From Phymatolithon calcareum (Eukaryota; Rhodophyta; Florideophyceae; Hapalidiales): 64,000 nt of DNA. The position numbers and the translations under genes are program-made. Under the pieces are notes generated by a model. It had not been told where the DNA came from and did not search any database. It worked only from the letters and a program-made list of their open reading frames with translations. Within the stretch, counting starts at the first letter, position 1. The number at the start of each line of letters is the position of its first letter. Shown piece after piece: positions 54,780-64,000 of this stretch. The stretch covers positions 186,001 to 250,000 of the forward strand of contig OZ345362.1 of the NCBI GenBank assembly GCA_977006965.1, read 5' to 3'.

Positions 54780-55514
54780 ATGGCTGTTGTGGCCTCACAA
54801 GAGTCCATGCAGTCTTTAAATCCAAAAATCATTTATCGCGAAGGATTTGATAAATGGATACCAGAACTCGAGCGGGCTTGTGAATTGCTCTCGCCAGTGA
54901 TTCATCTGAGTGAAGGTGTTCTTGAGAACGCTGTGGACATTCTTTATGCACAGGATGTCTCTTTTGTTGATGAAAATCCTTTCACTGCATTGTGGCTTTT
55001 CGTTATGCATCCTGAGATAAAGAATGAAGAATTGGCACTTCTTCGCGGTATATCGTTTGTGCAATGCACAAGATGCAAACTCGTTTTTCAAACAATTTGC
55101 TTTGTAGATCCGCTCAAAGCTTCTTTGTCTCCTCTCTGTTCCAAGTGCCGGAACACTGACGAATGTCTTGCTATTCCAGCTACAATGACATTCTCACGAT
55201 GCATGTTCCACGAAAAGGTTGACTTCTCTTTGTTATACAGCTGGCATTTAATCACCTTTAATGCATCTGCAGTTCTTGAACTTGCTTACAAGTGCCTTTA
55301 CGTCTTTCAAAGAAGTATGTACTCTGATTCATCTCTAGAAGCCCTGCAAGAAACTTTACAGAGAGGTATCGAGGCTATTGAGAAGTACAAATACAGAAGC
55401 AAGGGAAAGAAAGAGGGTACATCTCGGTTTGTTTGCTCACTTCAGATGAAAGGCTCTACAAATCCGGCTGTTGGAAAAGAGCGCCACCGTGAATCGAAAA
55501 GAGTCCATGGTTGA
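54780..55514 (+). CDS. Unknown 244-residue protein with a CxxC...CxxC pair
   Basis: An intact frame from the ATG at 54780 with no breaks. Residues 15-90 are helical and acidic. C96-x2-C99 and C120-x2-C123 are spaced like a zinc ribbon (QCTRCKLVFQ ... PLCSKCRN). A helical region follows (SAVLELAYKCLYVFQRSMYS; LQETLQRGIEAIEKYKYRSK), and then a basic, Ser/Lys-rich tail. I do not recognise the family. The pattern would suit a nucleic-acid- or protein-binding module. It is one of the few loci here with a clean open frame, so likely expressed. Confidence 0.6.
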   Translation: MAVVASQESMQSLNPKIIYREGFDKWIPELERACELLSPVIHLSEGVLENAVDILYAQDVSFVDENPFTALWLFVMHPEIKNEELALLRGISFVQCTRCKLVFQTICFVDPLKASLSPLCSKCRNTDECLAIPATMTFSRCMFHEKVDFSLLYSWHLITFNASAVLELAYKCLYVFQRSMYSDSSLEALQETLQRGIEAIEKYKYRSKGKKEGTSRFVCSLQMKGSTNPAVGKERHRESKRVHG

Positions 55515-56347
55515 ATTTCTTCGATTCTACCTTCTATTTTTATTCTGGCTGCAAGGATGGTTTCTCTCTATTGGCTCAAATGCGTGCTGAACCCATGGGC
55601 GGTTTTTATTGGCCAGAAGGGGAACGTACCTCAAAGCAGGAAAGAAGACGCACGCACGCTGGAGCTCCAGCGCAGGTCGTAAACTATCATCGAGAGGGGG
55701 TTTGATTTTACTTGACCCAGTGCGCACGCACGAGCTCTTCGTCAGCGACTCCAACTACGCACACGCACACGCGCAGGCGAAAATTTATGAATGCACTTCC
55801 GCAGCCCCTTCCCTGTCCCCTGTTGTGAAAAAGGCGTGAGTAATCGTCTTGATCAATAAAACAACGTTCAGGATTCCAGGCAGGCGAATATAAGTGTCAC
55901 ACTGGAAGGCGTTGAAGTTGCCTGGCGAGCTGCAAATAACCTCGTTGGAGAACCAAACCAGTGACCATAACTACTCTCCCGATCCTACGCTCTTCTGATC
56001 GGGCTGTCTGTCGCCGGCGATTCATCGAAAGTGTGCGTGGCAAAGCGGTAGAAGATCTGTGCAGGGAGAGACCCGTAGCAATACTCCAATTTTTGAACAA
56101 TAAGAACTTTGCTCGGGGCTAAGTTATAGCGTTAAACTACGAATTGTTATGACTTCTGCAGTGCACCGCCGATTGTGCAAACGCGCACGGAAGAGTTGTC
56201 CGCCATGTTGTGTACAACCGTTACATTTCTTACAGGAAGAGCGGACATGCGCGCACAATAGTGAGCCTGCGAAAAACGGCAGTTCGTGTAACGAGGATGT
56301 GGTGAGGGAACGGGCGGGCGGATTGTGTTGGGCATCGCGGTGTTTCA
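55515..56347. other. Stretch without a recognised gene
   Basis: 3' side of the 244-residue gene. Short frames only. Confidence 0.3.
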
Positions 56348-56421
56348 CAATAATAATAATTATTAATTATTATTATTGTTGTAAAAGAAAACTATGAAAA
56401 TGTTTCATGAAACATTTTCAT
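56348..56421. repeat. Two adjacent palindromes
   Basis: 56348-56378: 13-bp AT-rich stem with a 5-nt loop (CAATAATAATAAT/ATTATTATTATTG). 56394-56421: perfect 28-bp palindrome centred on TTTCATGAAA. Confidence 0.85.
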
Positions 56422-56829
56422 ATTTTTCATTGGGAGTGAGAACACTTGGCACTGTAGCACAGATTTTAATTGGCAGAAAGGTTTGAGTGTGAGGTTTGCT
56501 CCTTGTGAGTGTGATGTTTGCATGCATGTAAATATCACATCCTACGAAAACAACCCCTCAGGCCACATTTTTTACCCACCAAATCTCGCGCCCCAAAAAC
56601 TTTCGATCTAAATAATTGCATTAATCTAATCTTTCGTAAAATATAATATATTTGTTGAGGTCTCGAAAATTCATTGAATGCTCTCCCGCGCCGTTCGCTT
56701 CCCGCCCGGCGTCTCCCATAGCGCCAGGCTGGCCCTCTCGAAAAGTTTTTGAATGAGTTGCAGGAGCGAATGAAGGATTATGGGCGATGATCTAGGCTTT
56801 CTTAGGGCCTTCCTGTGTATCCACCGTTG

Positions 56830-57425
56830 GTGAACCCCAGAACAAATCTTATCTAAACGACAGGGGAGTAACTCAGGGATCCTCGTGTAGCCCAAGTTTG
56901 TGCATTCTTTTCATGGACGAGTTCGCCGAAAGAATAAGTCAATTACCAAAGGAAGTCGCCGACGTGGCCGCAGTTCTCTTTGCGGACGACGTGCTCGTGA
57001 CGGAAAAATCAGCAGATGGACTGCAGAGACTGTTTCACATTGCATCGCCATGGGCAAGAGACAGACAGATTATTTGGAACACGAAATCCAGGAAGCGAAG
57101 TCCTTCTCTCGGACGAAACAAGATCATCCACCTTCAAGGTTTCAGGAAAAACGTTGGCAAAGGTGAAAGAAGTCTCATACCTTGGTATCTGGCTTGGCAG
57201 TGATGGATTGACCGACACAACAATGCTCGAGTGCATCCGACAGGCCAAGATCGCCGTGTATCAAGTAAGATCCCTTGGTGATTCGCTGCGTGGGCGAAGC
57301 CCCATGATAGCTGTGAAGACATACAAGTCGCTGATTCTACCAATATGGGAGTACGCCATGCACCTGACGCCATGGACACCGAGAGAAAACAGTCTCTTTG
57401 ACTTCAACATCGTCCAATCTCCACT
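56830..57425 (+). mobile_element. LINE reverse transcriptase fragment
   Basis: Reads GVTQGSSCSPSLCILFMDEF then VLFADDVLVTEKSADGLQRL. After a frameshift near 57080 it continues with KVKEVSYLGIWLGSDGLTDT and the thumb IAVKTYKSLILPIWEYAMHL, ending abruptly near 57425. It is closest to family D in the WEYAMHLTPWT segment. Confidence 0.85.
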
Positions 57426-57429
57426 ACAA

Positions 57430-58195
57430 TCCCTCCATAGTGTTCTTCGAGTCATTAGCAATACGTCGATATTAAAAAAACCTCATGCAAGCATAATTCG
57501 CCCGTTCCCTCATATTAGTAACAAGCTGGTAGACATTAGAGGCTCACTATCTTGCGCGCAAGTCCGGCGACAGCTCTCGACGACGGCGGACGCGACCTTG
57601 ATCTCCGGCACTACGTCGCTTTGCTCGAGAGGTGTTTTTGTTTCGGGCAGTTGGGTGCCGCTGTATTGCACACGTACATCTGCGCCACTGCGTTCTCTCA
57701 TCGAATTTGCGAAGCGCCGGACACGGAGCCATGTGGATTATTTTTTTGATGGCCTCGACGAACAGCGCAGTTCCGGCCAGTAGGCGTCTAGACACTCTGC
57801 CGAGTCCCTGTGACCTGCGCGTGTCATGTCTCTCGCAGTCGATTTTTCCAGCCGGTGCATAATTTCTCATCGCCTCGTGTGCAGAGTTGTCATCAGACTC
57901 ACCCTGTTTTCTAATATCCTTTTTGGAGTTCATGCGCGCCACGCAATATCCTAAATGCTTTAACTATGTTCTACTGAGCGGACTCCCGTACGCAGAGGCA
58001 AGTAATCTCAAGAAGTACATTTACAGCAGAGCCATAGGTACCTTATTGAGCAGAAGTCTGTGTTCAAGTATTAGAAAGGCTGGTCATGACACGCTCGACT
58101 CTGTCGAACATCAGGAACTTGCGCTTGCAAAGAGTACACGGTGAATCCTTCTTCTTGCACAACGGGCATATACCCATTGCCTTCTGTACCGTTTT
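57430..58195. other. Mixed stretch, possible gene relic at 57552-57749
   Basis: A GC-rich plus frame (GRDLDLRHYVALLERCFCFG; GQLGAAVLHTYICATAFS) has some coding character but no recognisable domain. The rest shows nothing clear. Confidence 0.25.
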
Positions 58196-59160
58196 CTATC
58201 CTCTGATGAAATTTTCGATCTTGTTTTTAATCTGCTTGCGCGAGAACGGACATGTCGGGAACGTTTCATTCATATCTTTTGTTATGCTTGCTATCATAGC
58301 AAAAGGCGCCTTTCCCTCCGCCCTGGGATTCTTCATAAGCTCCTGATGCCACAACGCAACCAGTTCTTCCTCTTCTGCAGTATGAAAAAGTCGCTTTGCC
58401 AGCTTCGGTTGCTTATTCGAAATTTCTGGAGTTGGACGCCATTGTATTGTCTGCACACCGCTCCGAGTTTGTTCTTGTTGCGGCGACAGTTTTAGCAGCA
58501 GAAACGGAAGCAGTCGTTGTTTCTTAATAGCTGTAAATTCTTCCGCAGAACTTATAGGCGCTGCGGGCGACTTTGGCGGCGTCTCCGGTGGCAGTGGCAA
58601 TGGCGCAATTTGTGGCGAGAACGTTGGCGGCGGCGATGAAATGGTCCGGTCCGGATGTCGCTGCTCAATTGATTCGAGTTGGGGCTGCGCTAACCTCTGC
58701 AAATCTAGCTCCAATCTGTGCTGCCGCAAAGTCGGTAATACATTCACTGCAATGCTCTCTGCGAGAGGGATCTGTCCTTTCTGCTGGCTTGAAAGTGTTT
58801 GAGGCGAAAAGGATGGCGGTGGTAATGGTGACGGCAACGGAGGTGCCATAGGTGCTGAAAATGTCCTGTCCGGAAGCCGCTGCTTAATTGTTGCGAGCTG
58901 AGGTTGTACTAACATCGGCACATACAGATCAGATCCTCGCGGCAGCAAAGTCGATAATAAATGCTCTCATTGCCTTCTGCGAGAGAGATCTGTCCTTTTG
59001 GCTGGCTTACTTGGAAAGGACGAAAATTTTCAGCTCCGGCCGCAAGTGAGGAAGGCGGGCAAGGGGGCCTCAGATCCGCAAAAATTGGACCATGGAGAAA
59101 ATCGTCCCAGTAATCACCGTCGGATTGCAGCTCATCAGACAATGGTGGCAGTGAGCTCAT
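58196..59160 (-). pseudogene. Pro-rich protein with Myb/SANT-like C-terminus, copy A
   Basis: An ATG at 59160 opens an acidic start (LPPLSDELQSDGDYWDDFLH). A one-base deletion near 58967 moves the reading to the frame of 58948-58196. The middle has two related ~45-residue units (QISLAEG...QPQLATIKQRLPDRTF and QIPLAES...QPQLESIEQRHPDRTI) followed by Pro-rich stretches. The C-terminus (FHTAEEEELVALWHQELMKN ... SRKQIKNKIENFI) looks like a Myb/SANT-like or MADF-like DNA-binding module. The start codon overlaps the stop of the upstream amine oxidase. The inverted copy B lacks the deletion, so the ancestral frame was open here. Confidence 0.6.
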
Positions 59161-61763
59161 TGGCAAGGGAACTGCAGAGCGTGATGGGGGCTGAGCACGG
59201 ATGGACCATTCTCGCAAGACTGAAAAAACTTCACAGTTGGATACTGTAGAATTGCTATGGTAATGCCGCATATATCGCTCGTTAAGGTTTCTTCGGCGGC
59301 GAAGTCGGCAGGCGTAGAAGCCGGCAGACGGGCTTCATGAACAGCAGCGTTCTGCTCCACAAACGATTTAAGCTGCGAATGTGGCAGAACAGCACCTTCG
59401 CTTTCATAGAGTCGCATCTCGAACATTTTCATTGCAGACTTCACTGACGCAGACTTGTGAGACGTAACAATCTCCGAAAGCACATTTGAGTACTTGGAGA
59501 AGTCTGACGCGCCAAGTCCAATCAAGCGCCGCCTTCCTTCCCTCTTCTTAAATGGCTTATGCGAGCATGGTCTCGAGGAACTGGGGGAAAGGTAGTAATG
59601 CCGGCTTCTCAGAAATTCAGCGAAAGCCGTTTCGCCTGCATTCGCAAGTTTGTATAGCATTCGCCATAGCATCTTTCGCTTTGAAGGGGATAACAGTGCA
59701 GCATCTACGCTGATATCTGTGCGTGCACCGTCGAGGTCCACTCCAGCTCCGTTTATGTCGGCATCTTCCACATGAAGCTTGTACCAGACTTCCTCCTGCA
59801 CATCGTAAAAATGGCCAAACGAGTGTGTGTATTCTTGGCAGAGCTTACGCAGATGCGCTACGTTCACGCTTCCCAATTCTTTTGTAGGGCCGTAAATGAA
59901 ACATCCATCAAGATCTACCGGAAGAGATCCTTCAGGTAATATCCCCGCCGCGCAAAGAACGTCGTTAGCAGCCAGAAGACCACTCTCGTATGCACCATCA
60001 GTGTATTGCCAACCAATCTCAGATGTATGCTCACCGGCGAAAAACAAAATGGGTGAAGCAGTACCCATGTTTTCCGGGTTTTGAAGAGCCTCCATCGTCG
60101 CCCAAGTCGCACCTTGCGCCATGTATGAATAAGATCCAAGAGCGAAGGGGTCTTTTTCCCATCGAGTGACAATATAAGCGATAGGTCTTGGCATCTGCAT
60201 CATAGGACTGTCAACGCTTTTGTCATCATGACACTCATCATTCGCATTAGAAGAACGACCTGTTTCAGATTGTTGTACAGCAAGCATAGCCTGATCCCTA
60301 TCCCTGCTTCTTTTGGTCAATTGGAGAGCGGAATGTGATTTCACAGTACCAGACCTGCAGAACATCCTGTAAAGAACACAGAGCACTTCTTCTACTACTT
60401 CTCCGTCGTTCAGACCCTGATAGCTGAAAGCGAAGCCAGATTCCGCAAAGACGTGGGCAAGAATACATCCAGCTTTACCGTAAGCATGTAAATTAAAAAA
60501 TTGAAATCGCGGGTCGACAGTATTCAACTGAGATGTGCCTTGTGGCCAAAAGACGTCTGTCTCCTGAAATCGTAGCACCACTTTGTTATGCACTCCCATG
60601 CCCATAGTTTGAAGTGCGTGCAGTTTCGGTGGCGAAAGAGGAGGTGAAAACTCGACACTGCTTATACTGTCCAGACCTTTCAAAACCCCGAGAGGCAAAG
60701 CGGCGATAGCATAATCACAAAGAAAATTTTCACAGTCGCTTGTCAAAATAGAAATCTTTGCTCACGCACTGGAGTTCGTAATAGGCAAAAGGCTGGTACC
60801 TGTTTCCGCTACAGATGGGAGTGATTCTGCAGTGGCTTTGGCAATCGATACTTTCTTCACAATCTTCTGAAACGCTACGTCGATGTTCTTCACCAGTTTA
60901 TCGACAAGAAATGGTGTAAAACCGTCAATGACGACGAGATCTGAGTCAATTCCATGCCGACTCGCGGGCTCAATGAAAGGAAAAACCTGAGACTGAAGAA
61001 GATTGTCTATTTTCCGCGCTTCCATTGTGATCTGCCTTGGATTCAGAAGGTGTTTATTTCGACGCGTTGGCAAGGGATTCCCAATTAAAAAAGCAGGGCT
61101 CATTTTTGTCAGTGGAGCACAGTAGCCCAGGCTCCGCGCTGCGATTTTCTCCAAGAGTCCTGTTTCGGACGGAGTAAGTTTCTTGCCTCGCAAAGCCTTG
61201 GTACGTTCTAGGGCATGGTCGAAAACATCCCGCATGGTCTCCGGTCTGTCCTGAGAGTTTTGAAGGACTTCAGACATGAAACGGCGTGTAAAGGAATACA
61301 ATCGGTGCATCTTCACAATCTTCGATGTCGAAATGCGTCGCCCTTCCTTATCGAACCAAGCTGCTACAGAAGTGCTTTCGTACTCTACGCCGCCAGCAAC
61401 AATGGCCACGCGAATCTTGTCGTCCATGGCACGGCGCAAAACGAGGTGGGATGCATCACCGCTTCTGTGAATGATGTTCGCGCCGAGATAGACAGCAATA
61501 TCTTCGCAGGCGTCTCCTTGCTGTGGATGCAACGAAGGTGATCCGTTATTTGACTCGTCAAAAAAATCGTTTACGCCATTGCCCATGCGAATCGTGAGGC
61601 ATCGCCCACCGGCGCGCTGACGCGCCTCAAACACCCGTATATTTGCGCAGCCATGAGTCAATGCCTGCGCAGCTGCAAGACCGGCGATACCGCCACCTAT
61701 AACAGCGACGAGTGGGAAACGGTCTTCATGCAAAATCGGGGAGTGGTTGCTAAGCCGATGCAT
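59157..61763 (-). CDS. Flavin amine oxidase, LSD1/KDM1-like, with one in-frame TGA
   Basis: 869 codons from the ATG at 61763. Rossmann FAD motif VIGGGIAGL at 21-29, then FEARQRAGGRC. PLGVLK at 357-362. GVHNKVVL, with the lysine conserved in LSD1, at about 390-397. TRWEKDPFALGSYSY at about 533. FAGEHTSEIGWQYTDGAYES near 575 binds FAD. These match histone-demethylase/polyamine-oxidase enzymes. There is no N-terminal SWIRM domain, no clear tower insert, and a C-terminal extension of about 250 residues that I do not recognise. A TGA at 60762-60764 (codon 334) sits in a variable insert. GT-AG segments of 96 nt and of 27 nt that keep frame both cover it, so splicing could save the gene; otherwise it is a pseudogene. 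Confidence 0.75.
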
Positions 61764-61959
61764 ACCAGTACGACATCAAGGCTCGTCAGTCTGCCTAGGT
61801 GACAGTGCTCTAATCAGAGATTGCAGCTTGTGCGGCACACAGACTTGCTGAGGTAGAACCGTGGGAGACGCCGAAACTCAGTTGTGAAAAGTTATTTCAT
61901 GTGCAAATTTTCATGCACGGAAAATCTTCACATGTGCAGTGCAGGAGCACTTGGCACTG

Positions 61960-62200
61960 GAGAGAATATTTTCATTGGCAGACAAGTGCGCCCGAACTGT
62001 GCGCGATTTCTTATTGGTTTGATTCTGAGCTGACCGAACGCGCTGTTTGTACTGGTGAGAATTCTCTCAAACTTGACACCTATCCTCTTTGAAGATACAG
62101 CTGTACGAATATGATTGGTTCTTGCGGTTCAGAGAATTTTATGTTTTCCAATGATTGGCCTTTTTGAATTTTGTGCCTGAAAGCGTTTTATTGGCAAGTT
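61960..62200 (-). promoter_or_regulatory. Cluster of five CCAAT boxes upstream of the amine oxidase
   Basis: ATTGG on the plus strand (CCAAT on the gene strand) at 61974, 62013, 62114, 62154 and 62190. One of them forms CCAATgATTGG. They lie 210-430 bp ahead of the start codon. Confidence 0.4.
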
Positions 62201-62279
62201 TGCTATGTTCCACATGTGGTAGATAGCAAGGTGGTCGATGCTGCGTGCACGAGTGATCATCATGCGTTGCCGGCAATCA

Positions 62280-62760
62280 TGACCTTACGGCGGACCATCC
62301 GCTGAAAATTTTCGCCCTTTCCAAGTAAGCCAGCCAAAAGGACAGATCTCTCTCGCAGAAGGCAATGCAGAGCATTTATTATCGACTTTGCTGCCGCGCG
62401 GATCTGATCTGTATGTGCCGATGTTAGTACAACCTCAGCTCGCAACAATTAAGCAGCGGCTTCCGGACAGGACTTTTTCAGCACCTCTGGCACCTCCGTT
62501 GCCGTCACCTACCACCGCCATCGTTTTCGCCTCAAACACTGTCAAGCCAGCAGAAAGGACAGATCCCTCTCGCAGAGAGCATTGCAGTGAATGTATTATC
62601 GACTTTGCGGCAGCACAGATTGGAGCTGGATTTGCAGAGGTTAGCGCAGCCCCAACTCGAATCAATTGAGCAGCGACATCCGGACCGGACCATTTCATCG
62701 CCGCCGCCAACGTTCTCGCCACAAATAGCGCCATTGCCACTGCCACCGGGGACGCCGCCA
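62280..62760 (+). pseudogene. SANT-like gene, inverted partial copy B
   Basis: Near-identical to the reverse complement of 58577-59055. It reads LLSTLLPRGSDLYVPMLVQP and QPQLATIKQRLPDRTFSAPL. It keeps the base missing in copy A near 62368 but has lost two bases near 62509, shifting its own frame. It ends at a LINE junction at 62760. Confidence 0.85.
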
Positions 62761-62761
62761 C

Positions 62762-63480
62762 GAGAAATCGTGGCCTTCAAAAAGGCGAAAGAACGTATTT
62801 ATTCAAACGAAGCGCATGAGAGCAGAAACAATCATGAATGGCAGTACACGAGGAAAGATATCGCCGCGAGGGAGAGAGCCGTTTGGTGAAGCATTAAATT
62901 ACATCCGAACAAACCAGTCTTCGCAAACGATTTAATCTAAATTTCTGGCAATGGAGTGGAACCGCCTAGAATCGAAGCGGAAAAGAAAGATTCCATACGA
63001 CAAGACAAGAAAATTGCCATCAATCGTCAAGCTCCCCAACGTGAAGTGCAGGCAACTTTCGCTGCAGTATCCCAGTGGTAGATTCCCACAAGTGTGAAAA
63101 ACAAGTATGACTGAAGAATTCGGCACCAGAGCCAGAGATCATATGGAGACCTTTGAAAGCAGGCTAGCAGGGTACAACCTCGAAGAAGAGAAAAGATTGG
63201 AAGCAGAAAATGCGCTATATGAGCTCTTACTATTTGGCAAGAAACTCATAGAGCGCATGAAGAACGAAGAAGCATGTATTGATTCGCAGAAGGCAAGGCA
63301 AAAAGTGGTCGAGTGCAAGCACCAACAACTCTGTACAGGATTGAGATGGGATTACCTTCCATGCTGCATTTTCCAGTCCGCCAATCTGGTGGGCGTTTCG
63401 AGAGCTACTAAAAGGTACGAAGTATCAAAGGAAGCTTTGCCTATATCTTCGAAAGTCTGTAGAGCTTTTAAATAGACTTG
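62762..63480 (+). mobile_element. LINE family A copy, 5'-truncated
   Basis: Matches the C-terminal region of the 640-1962 copy (NHEWQYTRKDIAARERAV; frame 63107-63300 MTEEFGTRARDHMETFESRL) and ends with the family tail (CTATATCTTCGAAAGTCTGT, CTTTTAAATAGACTTG). It begins abruptly inside SANT-like copy B. Confidence 0.85.
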
Positions 63481-63489
63481 AATTAATAG

Positions 63490-63572
63490 GGTGGCACACG
63501 CCGGAATTGAACCCGGGACCTTCCCTCGGCAGTCTTACCGCGCACCCCGAGTCAGTTTAACCACTTGACCTG
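63490..63572 (-). tRNA. tRNA-like sequence (pseudo-tRNA or SINE head)
   Basis: On the minus strand, AGGTCAAGTGGTTAAACTGA fits an A box and CCGGGTTCAATTCCGG a B box with T-loop, and the 3' end reads GTGCCACC. A CTCGG/CCGAG anticodon-stem candidate encloses 16-17 nt, more than a normal 7-nt loop. No 5' acceptor strand pairs with the 3' end, so it is not a standard tRNA. Confidence 0.35.
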
Positions 63573-63593
63573 AAGTTGCTTCCAAAAAAATGA

Positions 63594-63923
63594 GTGTGTT
63601 TTCAAGTGTTCACTTCGCTTGATAGCGGTTTTGCCGGACAGCGAAAGCTCATTTATTACTTTGTCGATCTCAAAAAATTTCTACTCTCAGGGCATATCTG
63701 CATACGCCTTGATAGCATGAAAATAGGAACTCCCACTTTTTCTTCTCATTTCAGATCTTGGGAGATTGTCTTCCAGGGTTTTCTCATACTGTTGATCTCC
63801 GTTTCCGTGTTTTCCTTCATGCTGGTTGTAAACAACTCAATTATTGACGTTCTCCTTGCATTGCAAGGAACAGGAATTTTTATTGAAGCGCTTCTGCAGA
63901 ATACTTTGCTTGAATGTGTTTGA
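63594..63923 (+). CDS. Hypothetical membrane-anchored protein, 109 residues
   Basis: An open frame with a hydrophobic segment (FQGFLILLISVSVFSFMLVV) after a soluble N-terminus, followed by a second moderately hydrophobic stretch. It resembles the transmembrane character of the 37680-39992 family but shows no clear similarity. No other support. Confidence 0.3.
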   Translation: MCFQVFTSLDSGFAGQRKLIYYFVDLKKFLLSGHICIRLDSMKIGTPTFSSHFRSWEIVFQGFLILLISVSVFSFMLVVNNSIIDVLLALQGTGIFIEALLQNTLLECV

Positions 63924-64000
63924 CTGCTTTCTTTCTTTATTTATTGCGGAAAGATCGCGCAACTAACCGTAAGCTCCTAAAACTGTTTTGCAACAGCTTT

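Noticed and set aside
60762-60764. TGA as selenocysteine in the amine oxidase
   Set aside because: It lies in a variable insert, not at a catalytic position. Other in-frame stops nearby are TAA and TAG, so recoding is not needed to explain them.
63490-63572. A functional tRNA gene
   Set aside because: No 5' acceptor strand pairs with the 3' end and the T stem has mismatches. Listed only as tRNA-like.

Overview
The window reads as nuclear DNA of a eukaryote, not a bacterium or organelle. Protein families typical of nuclei are present: a lysine-demethylase-like amine oxidase, a two-RING protein, a PPWD1-type WD40/cyclophilin, a germin-like cupin, ankyrin and Sel1-like repeat proteins, and bZIP and SANT-like DNA-binding proteins. 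There is no operon structure, and pieces of several non-LTR retrotransposon (LINE) families are everywhere. The apparent scarcity of introns, the repeat load and the mid-range GC fit a multicellular red alga (florideophyte type). That assignment rests on general knowledge and was not tested here.

Most of the window is a graveyard of decayed genes and repeats. 1-5 kb: a bZIP-like gene start running off the left edge, two LINE copies, and a fragment of an unknown gene. 5.7-8.6 kb and 16.7-19.1 kb: two copies of an unusual gene with a cysteine-rich N-terminal half, a Gln-rich coiled coil and a C-terminal leucine zipper. One copy has a one-base frameshift and the other an internal deletion. 9-16.6 kb: a 29-nt-spaced repeat array, a broken WD40 gene, a zinc-finger ORF, a SesA/HeLo-like ORF, a GC-rich decayed gene, LINE pieces and a 5'-truncated germin-like cupin. 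19-30 kb: unrecognised broken genes, a PPWD1 fragment cut at both ends, a third bZIP-like ORF and LINE tails. 30-44 kb: four decayed Sel1-repeat loci, LINEs, a cluster of perfect hairpins, a membrane-protein pseudogene interrupted by a 619-bp inverted-repeat DNA transposon, and an ankyrin gene split by a 51-nt insertion. 45-54 kb: a long hairpin, a second copy of the membrane-protein gene, an apparently intact two-RING gene, and about 3.5 kb of minisatellites, including roughly 48 units of 33 bp that stay open in several frames on both strands. 54-64 kb: an intact unknown zinc-ribbon-like gene, LINE pieces, and an amine oxidase/SANT-like gene pair with an ATGA overlap. Part of the SANT-like gene is duplicated in inverted orientation and cut by a LINE.

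The best candidates for working genes are the two-RING gene (49008-49838), the 244-residue gene at 54780-55514, and possibly the amine oxidase (59157-61763) if its single in-frame TGA is removed by splicing. The most informative structures are the transposon with a preserved empty site, the 51-nt insertion with target duplication, and the paired bZIP-like loci.
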